Shown here: positions 25,677 to 35,673 of the stretch, one piece after another
Numbering within the stretch: the stretch's first letter is position 1
Layout of the letters: every line of letters starts with the position of its first letter
Position numbers and translations under genes: made by a program
The notes under the pieces: model-generated
Told to the model about the DNA's origin: nothing
Databases searched by the model: none
Seen by the model: only the letters and a program-made list of their open reading frames with translations
Source of the DNA: Polynucleobacter difficilis
GTDB taxonomy: Bacteria > Pseudomonadota > Gammaproteobacteria > Burkholderiales > Burkholderiaceae
NCBI RefSeq assembly: GCF_003065365.1
Contig: NZ_CP023276.1
Span: 1,798,001 to 1,862,000, forward strand
DNA length: 64,000 bases
Direction of reading: 5' to 3'

Positions 25677-27197
25677 ATGACAATCAACTATTTAAAGAAA
25701 ATATTAACGGCTCGCGTTTACGACGTTGCGCGCGAGACTGAATTGGAGCTAGCGCCCGCTTTAACGGAGCGCCTGGGCAATCGAATTCTCCTGAAACGGG
25801 AGGACAACCAACCCGTTTTCTCGTTTAAGCTGCGCGGCGCATACAACAAAATGGCGCAACTGGGCTCTGCTGCCCTCAAACGGGGGGTTATCGCTGCCTC
25901 GGCCGGAAACCATGCCCAAGGCGTAGCCCTCGCCGCCGCCAAGATGAAATGCAAGGCAGTCATCGTGATGCCAGTAACCACCCCTGCAGTCAAAATCGAT
26001 GCTGTCAAAGCCCGCGGTGGCTCTTGGACGGAGCTCGTTTTGTTTGGGGAATCGTATAGCGACGCCTTTGATCACGCCAAGGTACTGGAGAAAAAACGGG
26101 GGCTAAGCTTTGTTCATCCGTTTGATGATCCGGACGTCATCGCCGGCCAAGGAACCATCGCACAAGAAATTTTGCAACAACACCAAGCTCCAATTGATGC
26201 CATTTTTGTCGCCATTGGTGGCGGTGGCCTGATTGCCGGCATCGGCGAATACGTCAAAGCCGTTCGCCCAGAAACCAAAATCATCGGCGTACAAGCCGCT
26301 GACTCCGACGCCATGCGTCAGTCACTCAAGGCTGGCCGTCGCGTCGAGTTAAAAGAGGTAGGGTTGTTTTCGGACGGCACCGCCGTCAAGATAGTCGGCA
26401 AAGAAACCTTCCGTATCTGCAAGCGCGTGGTCGATGACATCATTACCGTTGATACCGATGAAATTTGTGCGGCTATCAATGACGTGTTTACCGACACGCG
26501 CAGCATTTTGGAGCCCGCAGGTGCACTCGCTATTGCCGGTCTCAAGAAATACGTTGAGAAGAAAAAAGTAAAAGATAAAACCTTGGTTGCGATTGCATGC
26601 GGCGCCAATATGAATTTCAGTCGCTTGCGTTTTGTGGCCGAGCGCGCCGATGTGGGCGAGTTTCGGGAAGCTGTGTTTGCTGTCACCATTCCAGAAGAGC
26701 GAGGCTCTTTCAAGCGCTTCTGTCAATTACTCGGCAAGCGCAATGTAACGGAGTTTAATTACCGCATTGCCGATCAAGCCAAAGCCCATATTTTTGTTGG
26801 CATTGGTACGCAGAAATCCGCCGATAGTGCTGAGATTGCCAAGCACTTTACTAAAGCGGGATTTGCGACGATTGACTTAACGCACGATGAACTTGCTAAA
26901 TCGCATCTGCGGCATATGGTCGGCGGTCACTCTCCTTTAGCGCACGATGAGCTGCTCTACCGCTTTGAGTTCCCCGAGCGCCCCGGCGCCTTGATGCGCT
27001 TTTTAACCAGCATGGCACCCAATTGGAATATCAGCCTCTTTCATTACCGTAACCATGGCGCAGACTACGGACGCATTTTGGTTGGCATTCAAGTGCCCAA
27101 GAATGAACAGAAGCAATTCCAATCTTTCTTGGCTTCCCTCGGTTATCCGCACTGGAATGAAAGTGCGAATCCCGCTTACCGACTGTTCTTAAAGTAA
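25677..27197 (+). CDS. ilvA: IlvA, biosynthetic threonine ammonia-lyase
   Basis: First step of isoleucine synthesis: PLP-dependent deamination of threonine to 2-oxobutanoate. The 506-residue protein has the PLP lysine K51 in FSFKLRGAYNK and a glycine-rich phosphate loop IGGGGLIAG near 180-188. Two ACT-like regulatory domains lie in about residues 325-506 (RGSFKRFCQLLGKRN; RPGALMRFL), the arrangement of the isoleucine-inhibited enzyme. It is 9 bases before the 5'-nucleotidase gene and divergent from the large dehydrogenase. Confidence 0.96.
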   Translation: MTINYLKKILTARVYDVARETELELAPALTERLGNRILLKREDNQPVFSFKLRGAYNKMAQLGSAALKRGVIAASAGNHAQGVALAAAKMKCKAVIVMPVTTPAVKIDAVKARGGSWTELVLFGESYSDAFDHAKVLEKKRGLSFVHPFDDPDVIAGQGTIAQEILQQHQAPIDAIFVAIGGGGLIAGIGEYVKAVRPETKIIGVQAADSDAMRQSLKAGRRVELKEVGLFSDGTAVKIVGKETFRICKRVVDDIITVDTDEICAAINDVFTDTRSILEPAGALAIAGLKKYVEKKKVKDKTLVAIACGANMNFSRLRFVAERADVGEFREAVFAVTIPEERGSFKRFCQLLGKRNVTEFNYRIADQAKAHIFVGIGTQKSADSAEIAKHFTKAGFATIDLTHDELAKSHLRHMVGGHSPLAHDELLYRFEFPERPGALMRFLTSMAPNWNISLFHYRNHGADYGRILVGIQVPKNEQKQFQSFLASLGYPHWNESANPAYRLFLK

Positions 27198-27206
27198 CAA
27201 AGCTGA

Positions 27207-28130
27207 ATGTCCTATAGCCTGACCGGAAAGCTCGTTGTTGCGATTTCATCGCGCGCCCTCTTTGACTTTGAAGAAGAGAATCGCTTGTTTGAAACCAGTG
27301 ATGACAGCGCCTATATGAAGTTGCAACTCGATCGATTGGCCATGCCCGCACAAACGGGCGTTGCCTTTCCGCTAGTACAAAAACTACTGGCCTTCAATCA
27401 AGGTGATGAGCAGCGCGTAGAGGTCGTGATCTTGTCACGTAATGATCCCGTCAGTGGCTTACGCGTGTTCCGCTCTGCAGAGCATCACCAGCTTCGCTTG
27501 GAGCGTGGGGTATTTACCCGCGGCAGACCGCCCTACCATTACCTGCGCTCATTGCAGGCGAATTTGTTTTTATCAGCCAATGAAGATGATGTGCGGGCGA
27601 CGATTGATGCTGGCTTTCCGGCGGCACGCGTTTATCCCGAGTCCAGCAAAACCGCCGAATCCCACCCCAATGAAATTCGCATTGCCTTTGATGGTGATGC
27701 CGTTTTGTTTTCAGACGAAGCAGAGCAAGTTTTTCAAAGTAGCGGGCTAGAGGCTTTCGTTGACCACGAAAGTAAAAAGGTAGCGATTCCATTACCGCCC
27801 GGCCCTTTTAAGCCCCTACTGGAAGCGCTGCACCGCCTGCAAAGTCAGTCTGGAACACAGGCTGCGCATGGCATGCGCATTCGAACTGCGCTAGTGACTG
27901 CACGCTCTGCTCCTGCGCATGAACGTGCGATTCGCACCCTCATGAATTGGGGTATCGATGTCGATGAAGCCATGTTCTTAGGCGGCCTTTCTAAAAGTGA
28001 GTTCCTCCGCGAATTCGAGCCCGACTTTTTCTTTGACGATCAAACCGGTCATTGCAATTCAGCGGCCTCAGTTGCGCCTACCGGGCATGTGGTTTCGGGG
28101 GTCGCTAACCGCCCAAAATCAAGCGGTTAA
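27207..28130 (+). CDS. 5'-nucleotidase (NT5C1-like bacterial family)
   Basis: A 307-residue protein resembling bacterial members of the cytosolic 5'-nucleotidase I family: N-terminal VVAISSRALFDFEEENRLFE, VVILSRNDPVSGLRVF, the central IRIAFDGDAVLFSDEAE with the DxD pair, and LGGLSKSEFLREFEPDFFFDDQ near the C-terminus. It should dephosphorylate nucleoside monophosphates in the cytoplasm. It lies between ilvA and queF with short gaps (9 and 24 bases), so the three may be one transcript, though no common pathway is apparent. Confidence 0.85.
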   Translation: MSYSLTGKLVVAISSRALFDFEEENRLFETSDDSAYMKLQLDRLAMPAQTGVAFPLVQKLLAFNQGDEQRVEVVILSRNDPVSGLRVFRSAEHHQLRLERGVFTRGRPPYHYLRSLQANLFLSANEDDVRATIDAGFPAARVYPESSKTAESHPNEIRIAFDGDAVLFSDEAEQVFQSSGLEAFVDHESKKVAIPLPPGPFKPLLEALHRLQSQSGTQAAHGMRIRTALVTARSAPAHERAIRTLMNWGIDVDEAMFLGGLSKSEFLREFEPDFFFDDQTGHCNSAASVAPTGHVVSGVANRPKSSG

Positions 28131-28154
28131 TTAAAACGCATTTCCACTCTTCTC

Positions 28155-28997
28155 ATGAGCTATTCCGATTCCCCCCACTTACCGCTTGGTAAAGAAACTG
28201 CCTACCCACAACACTATGATCCCAGTGTGCTGTTTCCAATTCCGCGCGCAGAAAACCGAGCGAAGTTAGGTCTCAGTCCAGCCAGCGTCCTCCCATTTTT
28301 TGGCGTTGATCTGTGGAATGCATTTGAACTCAGCTGGCTCAATTTAAAAGGCAAACCGCAAATCGCCTTAGCCGAGTTTGAAATCCCTGCCGACTCGCCT
28401 TGCATGATCGAATCCAAATCCTTCAAGCTTTTTTTAAATAGCCTGAATAGTGAACGCATTGCGGATGAAGAAACCCTGCGGGAGCGTGTCGTGGCTGATT
28501 TATCGGCGGTTGCAGGAGCACCGATTCGGATGCGTATGTTCACTCCAGAGCAACTTTCAAAACGCGGTATGCAGGAAATGGATGGGGTTTTGCTCGATCG
28601 CCTTGATATTGAAATTGATCCAAACCAAAAAGCCAATCCGGCCTTATTGAAAGCAGATCACTCGTGCTCGCCCATAGAGCAATGCGTGGTGTCGCATTTA
28701 CTCAAATCCAATTGCCCCGTAACTGGACAGCCAGACTGGGCTAGCATTCAAATTCGCTACCAAGGCAGGCCGATTGAAGAAGAAGGATTATTGCGTTATT
28801 TAATTGGGTTTCGGGAGCTCGGGGAATTTCATGAGCACTGTGCAGAAACTATTTTTTGCGATATTAAGCGGCAGTGCAAACCAGAAAAGCTATCGGTTTA
28901 TGCGCGTTACACCCGGCGAGGCGGCCTGGATATCAATCCGTTTCGAACCGATTACAACGCTGTCTGGCCTGACAACAAACGCCACGCCAGACAGTAA
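28155..28997 (+). CDS. queF: QueF, NADPH-dependent preQ0 reductase
   Basis: Reduces 7-cyano-7-deazaguanine to preQ1 for queuosine in tRNA. At 280 residues it is the long, two-domain E. coli type. The N-terminal half carries the QueF motif ESKSFKLFLNSLN. The C-terminal half has the catalytic cysteine in KSNCPVTGQPDW, followed by HEHCAETIFCDI. It ends 5 bases before the stop of the convergent ssb gene. Confidence 0.95.
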   Translation: MSYSDSPHLPLGKETAYPQHYDPSVLFPIPRAENRAKLGLSPASVLPFFGVDLWNAFELSWLNLKGKPQIALAEFEIPADSPCMIESKSFKLFLNSLNSERIADEETLRERVVADLSAVAGAPIRMRMFTPEQLSKRGMQEMDGVLLDRLDIEIDPNQKANPALLKADHSCSPIEQCVVSHLLKSNCPVTGQPDWASIQIRYQGRPIEEEGLLRYLIGFRELGEFHEHCAETIFCDIKRQCKPEKLSVYARYTRRGGLDINPFRTDYNAVWPDNKRHARQ

Positions 28998-29001
28998 TTA
29001 A

Positions 29002-29457
29002 TTAAAACGGAATATCGTCGTCCATTGCGCCCAAGGATGCCGCTGTAGGCGCCGGTGCTGCGTTTGATGACTCAGATGACTTAGGGCGCGAATAGCTTTC
29101 ACCCCCCTCACCGCCACCCGACATCTTCGAGCCCAACATCTGCATCGAGTCCGCCACAATCTCGGTGGAGTATTTTTCTTGACCACTGGCATCAGCCCAC
29201 TTGCGTGTACGCAAACGGCCTTCGACGTATACCTGCGATCCCTTCTTAAGATACTGACCTGCAATTTCAGCAAGCTTGCCAAAAAACGCAACGCGATGCC
29301 ATTCTGTGGTTTCTTTCATCTCACCGGTTTGCTTGTCTTTATAGCGATCCGATGTAGCTACTGAAATATTGGTTACTGCGTCGCCGCTAGGCATATAACG
29401 TGTTTCTGGGTCCCGTCCAATGTTACCCACGATGATGACTTTATTTACCGAAGCCAT
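29002..29457 (-). CDS. ssb: Single-stranded DNA-binding protein
   Basis: Binds single-stranded DNA in replication, repair and recombination. The frame opens at 29499, but the protein begins at the ATG at 29457 (MASVNKVIIVGNIGRDPE), giving 151 residues. An OB fold occupies residues 1-110 (TSDRYKDKQTGEMKETTEWH, YVEGRLRTRKW). A Gly/Ser-rich linker leads to the acidic tail DDDIPF that binds partner proteins. It lies downstream of the MFS gene, as in many Burkholderiales next to uvrA. Confidence 0.96.
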   Translation of the reverse strand: MASVNKVIIVGNIGRDPETRYMPSGDAVTNISVATSDRYKDKQTGEMKETTEWHRVAFFGKLAEIAGQYLKKGSQVYVEGRLRTRKWADASGQEKYSTEIVADSMQMLGSKMSGGGEGGESYSRPKSSESSNAAPAPTAASLGAMDDDIPF

Positions 29458-29551
29458 GATGTCTCCCGAAGAAAATGTATGTGAAAAAATGTAAATCAAT
29501 GCACTAATGTTAATGAGGCTTGTACAGCGGGTAAGTAGTCAACTTGTCTGT

Positions 29552-30730
29552 TTATGCGGCTGGAGTTTCCTGGGCATGCTTTTTTGCTGGTAACTCGCGC
29601 ATCGACCATGCAATTATAAGCCAGGCAAAAATGAGCGCCATTCCCAGCATAAACACCGATAACTCGCCAAAGTACTGGGTTACCAAACCACCAACGGCAG
29701 CACCAAAAAAGAGCCCCAAGGACTGGGTAGTGTTGTAAATACCGAGCGCCGTGCCCTTGGAATCTTGTGCCCAGCGCGATACCAAGGAGGGCTGCAGTGC
29801 CTCGAGTAAATTAAATCCGACAAAGTAAATCAGCAAGGCTGCTGAAATCAACAAAATGGTGCTGGCCTCAATAAAGACGACTTGCGAAATAAACAAGAGG
29901 CCAATAGCCACCAATACCGCAACACGAAGGCGCTGCTTCTTTTCACCCAACACCAAAATAGGCGCCATTAATGCAAACGAGATCAGCAATACCGGAAGGT
30001 AGATTTCCCAATGGCGCGACAGTGGGAAGCCCATCTGCACCAATAAGCGCGGCACAACCAAAAACATCGCTACTTGCGTTGCATTTAAAACAAATACACC
30101 GACATTCAAGCGCATCAATTCAGGGCGACGCAGGATAGTAAAAAATGGGGTGTGCTGGGGGGTGGATTTTTTCTCTGGGGCAGGCACATACCAAAGCGCA
30201 ACCAGAATGGCGACAAAGCCCATTGCGGCCAACAACAGAAACATACCGTCCAAACTAATCCAACGATAAATCGGCGCAGCCAAGACCAAGGAGAGGGCAA
30301 ACGAAATAGCGATGCTGCCACCCACAATCGCCATGGCCATGGTTCGCACTTTTTCACTCACCAAGTCAGCGACCCAGGCCGAAATCGCCGCAGAAATCGC
30401 GCCCGCACCCATGAGCCCACGGCCAATACCAATCCACAGCAAATCATCGTGGCTAGCGGCAATCAGGGCGCCCAGCACAAAGCAGATAAGCCCACCCACC
30501 ACAACCGGGCGCCGGCCGATGCGATCCGACAGCGCGCCCAGCGGAATATGAAAGAAGGCCTGCACAATATTGAACATGCCCAGGGACAATCCCACCAAAA
30601 AGGCGCGATCGCCGCCCGGCAAGCCCTCTGCATGCAGGCTAAAGACCGGCAAAAGCAGGAAAAGGCCCAGCATCCGCAGGCCAAATATGCCTGCCAAAGC
30701 CAGAGTCGAGCGGAGTTCGGAAGAATTCAT
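29552..30730 (-). CDS. MFS transporter
   Basis: A 392-residue integral membrane protein with about twelve hydrophobic segments. It has the MFS A-motif between segments 2 and 3 (GALSDRIGRRPVVVGGL near 62-78) and motif C-like glycine and proline residues in segment 5. It resembles the YajR/arabinose-efflux branch but lacks the C-terminal ferredoxin-like domain of YajR. The substrate cannot be judged. It is divergent from uvrA (37-base gap) and runs toward ssb, a placement common in betaproteobacteria. Confidence 0.88.
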   Translation of the reverse strand: MNSSELRSTLALAGIFGLRMLGLFLLLPVFSLHAEGLPGGDRAFLVGLSLGMFNIVQAFFHIPLGALSDRIGRRPVVVGGLICFVLGALIAASHDDLLWIGIGRGLMGAGAISAAISAWVADLVSEKVRTMAMAIVGGSIAISFALSLVLAAPIYRWISLDGMFLLLAAMGFVAILVALWYVPAPEKKSTPQHTPFFTILRRPELMRLNVGVFVLNATQVAMFLVVPRLLVQMGFPLSRHWEIYLPVLLISFALMAPILVLGEKKQRLRVAVLVAIGLLFISQVVFIEASTILLISAALLIYFVGFNLLEALQPSLVSRWAQDSKGTALGIYNTTQSLGLFFGAAVGGLVTQYFGELSVFMLGMALIFAWLIIAWSMRELPAKKHAQETPAA

Positions 30731-30767
30731 GGGAAAAGGCTATATTAACAAGTTACGCCTAAAAACC

Positions 30768-33665
30768 ATGAATAACGAAATCAAGATCCGCGGTGCACGC
30801 ACGCACAACCTAAAAAATATCAATCTGGATATCCCCAGAGAGAAGTTAGTGGTTCTCACTGGCCTCTCGGGATCCGGCAAAAGCTCGCTAGCATTCGATA
30901 CCCTCTATGCCGAGGGACAACGCCGCTACGTCGAGTCGCTGTCTGCCTATGCCCGTCAATTTCTACAGCTGATGGAAAAACCGGATGTGGATGTCATCGA
31001 AGGTCTTTCCCCTGCCATTTCGATTGAGCAAAAAGCAACCAGCCATAACCCCCGCTCTACTGTAGGCACGGTCACAGAAATCCATGACTATTTGCGACTC
31101 TTGTTTGCTAGAGCCGGCACGCCACACTGCCCAGAGCACAATTTAGCCTTGGCAGCCCAGAGTGTTTCGCAAATGGTGGATACCGTGATGGCACTGCCAG
31201 CTGAAACCAAGTTAATGATTTTGGCGCCCGTCGTGAGTGAACGTAAGGGCGAGTTTGTTGACCTGTTTCAGGATCTCCAGGCCCAGGGCTTTGTGCGCTT
31301 TCGGGTGCGCTCGGGTGGCGGCACTACTAACACAGCAAAAGCCGAGATCTTTGAAGTAGATCAGCTACCGAAGTTGAAAAAAACCGACAAGCATTCAATT
31401 GAAGTTGTGGTGGATCGCATTAAGGTACGTCCTGATATTCAGCAGCGCTTAGCCGAGTCCTTTGAAACAGCCCTGCGCTTAGCGGACGGAAAAGCGATGA
31501 TTGTCGACATGGATACCGGCGTTGATACGATTTTCTCCAGTAAATTTGCATGCCCAATTTGCTCTTACTCACTGCAAGAGCTCGAACCCCGGCTCTTCTC
31601 ATTTAATAATCCGATGGGCGCTTGCCCATCGTGCGATGGCTTAGGTCATATCTCCTTTTTTGATCCGAAGCGCATTGTGGCCCACCCCGATTTATCGCTG
31701 GCTTCAGGCGCAATTAAAGGCTGGGACCGCCGCAATCAGTTTTATTTCAAGCTACTACAGACCCTGGCAAAGCATGCCGGTTTTGATATTGAAAAACCGT
31801 TTGAGAACCTGACCAAAAAAGCACAAGACCTGGTATTAATGGGATCCGGCGATACCAATATTGCCTTTGAGTATCTAAATGAGCGCGGCAAGTTAAGCGT
31901 GCGGCAACATCCTTTCGAAGGGATTGTGGCTAACTTTGAACGCCGTTACCGTGAAACCGAATCGATGGCGGTGCGCGAAGAATTATCGCGCTATCAAAAT
32001 GTTCGCTCCTGCCCCGACTGCAATGGCACACGTCTGCGCCGTGAAGCGCGCTTTGTCAAAGTAGGTGACGGCAAGCAATCACGCGGTATTTTTGAAATCA
32101 GCGCACTACCCCTCAAAGAAGCCAAAGAGTATTTCGAAGCCCTTCAGCTCAAAGGTGCAAAACGGGAAATCGCCGACAAAATTGTGAAGGAGATTAGCTC
32201 CCGCTTAACCTTCTTAAACGATGTTGGCCTCGATTACCTCTCGCTCGAGCGCAGTGCTGACACACTATCCGGCGGCGAGGCGCAACGCATTCGCCTCGCC
32301 TCGCAAATTGGCTCTGGCCTAACCGGTGTGATGTATGTACTCGATGAACCTTCGATTGGCCTGCATCAGCGCGATAACGATCGCCTGATTGGCACACTCA
32401 AGCACCTGCGTGATTTAGGAAACAGCGTGCTCGTGGTTGAGCACGACGAAGACATGATTCGGGCCTCTGACTACGTGATTGATATTGGTCCAGGTGCTGG
32501 TGTTCACGGCGGCCGGGTGGTGGCGCAGGGCACGCCTGCCGAAGTAGAAGCGAATCCCAATTCCCTCACGGGCGCCTATTTAGCTGGACGTGAGCGCATC
32601 GAAGTACCTGAAAAGCGCATACCTGCCAGTGATCGCTTTTTAAAAATCATTGGTGCTACAGGTAATAATTTGCAATCCGTAAATGCTGAAATCCCCGTAG
32701 GACTTTTGACCTGCGTCACCGGCGTATCGGGCTCTGGCAAATCAACCCTGATCAATGACACCTTGCATCATGCAGTTGCGCATCATATTTACAAGTCGAA
32801 TGCAGAGCCAGCGCCTCACAAAGCGATTGAAGGCCTTGAGCACTTTGATAAGGTAATTAGCGTTGATCAATCGCCGATTGGTCGAACACCCCGATCTAAT
32901 CCGGCAACCTACACTGGCTTGTTTACGCCCATTCGTGAACTTTTTGCTGGTGTACCTGCATCGCGCGAGCGCGGCTATGAAGCAGGCCGCTTCTCTTTTA
33001 ACGTCAAAGGGGGTCGTTGCGAAACTTGTGAGGGTGATGGCGTTCTTAAAGTCGAAATGCACTTTTTGCCCGATGTGTATGTTCCCTGCGATGTTTGCCA
33101 CGGCAAGCGCTATAACCGCGAAACCTTAGACATCCGCTACAAGGGAAAGAATATTCACGAAGTCTTGGCAATGACGATTGAGCAAGCGCATGAATTCTTT
33201 GAAGCGGTGCCCGTAGTCAAACGTAAACTCAAAACCTTGCTGGATGTTGGTTTGGGATACGTCAAGCTGGGTCAAAGTGCAACGACACTATCGGGCGGTG
33301 AGGCGCAGCGTGTGAAGTTATCGCTGGAACTCTCGAAACGCGATACCGGCAGAACCCTCTATATTTTGGACGAGCCCACTACAGGACTGCACTTTCATGA
33401 CATCCAATTGCTATTGACCGTGATTCACACGCTCAAAAAACAGGGCAATACGATTGTGATCATTGAGCACAATTTAGATGTGATTAAAACCGCAGACTGG
33501 ATTATTGATTTAGGGCCAAAGGGCGGAGCTGGTGGCGGCTTGATCATTGCAACTGGCACCCCTGAAGATGTGGCCAAGAATCCAGATAGTTTTACGGGTC
33601 ACTACCTTGCCCCACTACTTAAAGCAAAACCCGCCAAGGTTAAAACTAAGAAAGTAGCAGCCTAA
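30768..33665 (+). CDS. uvrA: UvrA, excinuclease ABC subunit A
   Basis: Damage-recognition ATPase of nucleotide excision repair. The open frame extends upstream to 30570 across the divergent MFS gene, but homology starts at the ATG at 30768 (MNNEIKIRGARTHNLKNI), giving 965 residues. Two ABC ATPase modules are visible: GLSGSGKSSLAFDTL with a later LSGGEAQRIRLA, and GVSGSGKSTLINDTL with LSGGEAQRVKLS. Two zinc modules are also seen (CPICSYSLQELEPRLFSFN with CPSCDGLG; CETCEGDG with CDVCHGKRYN). It is a monocistronic gene. Confidence 0.97.
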   Translation: MNNEIKIRGARTHNLKNINLDIPREKLVVLTGLSGSGKSSLAFDTLYAEGQRRYVESLSAYARQFLQLMEKPDVDVIEGLSPAISIEQKATSHNPRSTVGTVTEIHDYLRLLFARAGTPHCPEHNLALAAQSVSQMVDTVMALPAETKLMILAPVVSERKGEFVDLFQDLQAQGFVRFRVRSGGGTTNTAKAEIFEVDQLPKLKKTDKHSIEVVVDRIKVRPDIQQRLAESFETALRLADGKAMIVDMDTGVDTIFSSKFACPICSYSLQELEPRLFSFNNPMGACPSCDGLGHISFFDPKRIVAHPDLSLASGAIKGWDRRNQFYFKLLQTLAKHAGFDIEKPFENLTKKAQDLVLMGSGDTNIAFEYLNERGKLSVRQHPFEGIVANFERRYRETESMAVREELSRYQNVRSCPDCNGTRLRREARFVKVGDGKQSRGIFEISALPLKEAKEYFEALQLKGAKREIADKIVKEISSRLTFLNDVGLDYLSLERSADTLSGGEAQRIRLASQIGSGLTGVMYVLDEPSIGLHQRDNDRLIGTLKHLRDLGNSVLVVEHDEDMIRASDYVIDIGPGAGVHGGRVVAQGTPAEVEANPNSLTGAYLAGRERIEVPEKRIPASDRFLKIIGATGNNLQSVNAEIPVGLLTCVTGVSGSGKSTLINDTLHHAVAHHIYKSNAEPAPHKAIEGLEHFDKVISVDQSPIGRTPRSNPATYTGLFTPIRELFAGVPASRERGYEAGRFSFNVKGGRCETCEGDGVLKVEMHFLPDVYVPCDVCHGKRYNRETLDIRYKGKNIHEVLAMTIEQAHEFFEAVPVVKRKLKTLLDVGLGYVKLGQSATTLSGGEAQRVKLSLELSKRDTGRTLYILDEPTTGLHFHDIQLLLTVIHTLKKQGNTIVIIEHNLDVIKTADWIIDLGPKGGAGGGLIIATGTPEDVAKNPDSFTGHYLAPLLKAKPAKVKTKKVAA

Positions 33666-33678
33666 ATACGAAAGTAGA

Positions 33679-35661
33679 TCAGAGCAGTTTCGTTTCAGCG
33701 ATGTCCGTTGATTCGGAACTGCCCGATAACACCAAGATGTCGTTCTCGAGTAGGCGCAGATCCGGGCTCAGCGTTAGCTTCACATAGTCTTCGCCGTCAA
33801 CTTTGCGACGGACCGCCTGAATTGCTACACCCTCTAAATCAGGATTAATCTCCGTCAGGGTTTTGCCAATCGCATGCGAACCAGGAAGTAAGGTGAGCGT
33901 ATGCAAACGCCACGACTCGTTCTCCTCCAAGTCATCGCCTTCTGATCCCCGAAAGTAACCACGCAACAAGCCATAGCGGGCCTCACGCGCCTCGGTTACG
34001 CGGCGCACCACTTTACGCATCGGCACACCCATAATGAGGAGCACATGGGATGCCAACATCAGGCTACCTTCAATAAGCTCTGGTACAACTTCAGTGGCGC
34101 CAGCCGCCTCGAGTTTTTTCAGGTCTGAATCATCTTTGGTGCGAACCAGTGTGGTCATGCCGGGCCGCAAACGCTCCACTTGGTAGAGCACCTTTAAGCT
34201 GGCAGCCGTATCCGCAAAAGTCACGACAACCGCCTTGGCCCGCGCAATACCGGCGGACACCAAGTAATTTTCTCGGCTGGAATCACCATACACGACTTGA
34301 TCCCCCGCCATACTGGCTTCGGCAACGCGATCTGGATCTAGGTCCAATGCAATGTACGGAATTTTTTCTTGGTCCAGCATGCGCGCGAGGCTTTGTCCTG
34401 CTCGACCAAAGCCGCAAATAATGATGTGGTTTTCATAGCGCACCGTTTTTGCTGCAACCCGTGTCAATGCCAACGACTGTAGCAACCATTCGCTACTTGC
34501 AAAGCGCAATGCAATCCGGTCGCTGTATTGAATTAAGAAGGGTGCCCCAAACATCGATATCAACATCGCTGCGAGTAGCGCTTGGCTTAATGCTGGGTCA
34601 ATCAATTTCAAGCCATCAATTTGATTCAAGAGCACAAAACCAAATTCACCGGCTTGGCATAAACACAAACCAGTTCGAATCGCTACGCCTGCATTCGCCC
34701 CAAAGGCCCTTGCTAAAGCAGCAATCATGGCGAACTTGATGATGACGATCGCCGCCAATAGGGCAAGCACTAAGACCCATTGATCCAAAATCACATGCAG
34801 ATCTAATAGCATGCCTACCGTGATGAAGAACAATCCCAAGAGCACATCGCGAAAGGGTTTGATGTCCTCCTCCACTTGATGCCGGAAGGGTGTTTCTGAA
34901 ATCAGCATGCCAGCCAAAAAAGCTCCTAAGGCTAGCGATAAACCCAAATGCTCCGTAATCGCAGAAAAGCCCAATACGATCAATAGCAAATTGAGCATGA
35001 ATAATTCTTGCGAACGAAATTGCGCAACCAATCTGAACCAGCGACTCATCATTTGGCGACCAACAAAGAAGATCAAAAATAAGGCAATGGAGATTTTGAT
35101 CAGCGCAATACCTAAAGCAAAAAAGAGGTCTTTCGGATCTTGGCCAAGGGCGGGCAGCAAAATCAATAAAAAGACCACTGCCAAATCCTGAAACAACAGG
35201 ACGCCAATGACGTTTCGGCCATGCTCTGTTTCGAGCTCACCCCGGTCTGAAAGCAATTTAGTCACAATCGCCGTGGAGGACATGGACAAGGCACCACCCA
35301 AGGCGAGTGCAGCCTGCCAGCTGATGGGGTAGAACCAATTCAGCAAAAAACTGCTGAGGATGGTTAAAGCCATGGTCAAGAGTACTTGGCTTGCGCCCAA
35401 ACCAAATACGATGGAACGCATTGCCCGCAGCTTTTGGAGGTTAAATTCCAGGCCGATGGAGAACATCAAAAAAACCACCCCAAACTCCGCTAAATAGCGC
35501 ACCGTTTCAGAGTCGCTGGCAATTCCAAAGGCCTTTGGCCCAATTAAAACGCCAATGGCTAAATAGCCCAAAATTGGCGGTAAGCCAAAATAGCGGAAAA
35601 TAAGGACTCCGGCAACACCGGAAGCCAGCAAAATGAGGGTTAATTGAAGGACTGACGGCAT
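33679..35661 (-). CDS. CPA2-family cation:proton antiporter with TrkA domains (KefB/YbaL-like)
   Basis: Inner-membrane K+ or Na+/H+ antiporter. The start at 35661 (MPSVLQLTLILLASG) is chosen over 35697, since it begins directly with the first membrane helix; length 660 residues. About 12-13 membrane segments occupy residues 1-395 (GYLAIGVLIGPKAFG; LGAFLAGMLISETPF). The NAD-binding TrkA-N domain begins near 411 (IICGFGRAGQSLARML) and a TrkA-C domain covers about 570-655. The ion is not determined. Its start codon is only 12 bases from that of the divergent kdsD. Confidence 0.9.
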   Translation of the reverse strand: MPSVLQLTLILLASGVAGVLIFRYFGLPPILGYLAIGVLIGPKAFGIASDSETVRYLAEFGVVFLMFSIGLEFNLQKLRAMRSIVFGLGASQVLLTMALTILSSFLLNWFYPISWQAALALGGALSMSSTAIVTKLLSDRGELETEHGRNVIGVLLFQDLAVVFLLILLPALGQDPKDLFFALGIALIKISIALFLIFFVGRQMMSRWFRLVAQFRSQELFMLNLLLIVLGFSAITEHLGLSLALGAFLAGMLISETPFRHQVEEDIKPFRDVLLGLFFITVGMLLDLHVILDQWVLVLALLAAIVIIKFAMIAALARAFGANAGVAIRTGLCLCQAGEFGFVLLNQIDGLKLIDPALSQALLAAMLISMFGAPFLIQYSDRIALRFASSEWLLQSLALTRVAAKTVRYENHIIICGFGRAGQSLARMLDQEKIPYIALDLDPDRVAEASMAGDQVVYGDSSRENYLVSAGIARAKAVVVTFADTAASLKVLYQVERLRPGMTTLVRTKDDSDLKKLEAAGATEVVPELIEGSLMLASHVLLIMGVPMRKVVRRVTEAREARYGLLRGYFRGSEGDDLEENESWRLHTLTLLPGSHAIGKTLTEINPDLEGVAIQAVRRKVDGEDYVKLTLSPDLRLLENDILVLSGSSESTDIAETKLL

Positions 35662-35673
35662 ATACTCATCTCC

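Noticed and set aside
30570..30767. N-terminal extension of uvrA
   Set aside because: The extra 66 codons are the antisense of the MFS gene, are Arg/Lys/Pro-rich and unlike UvrA; the true start is 30768.
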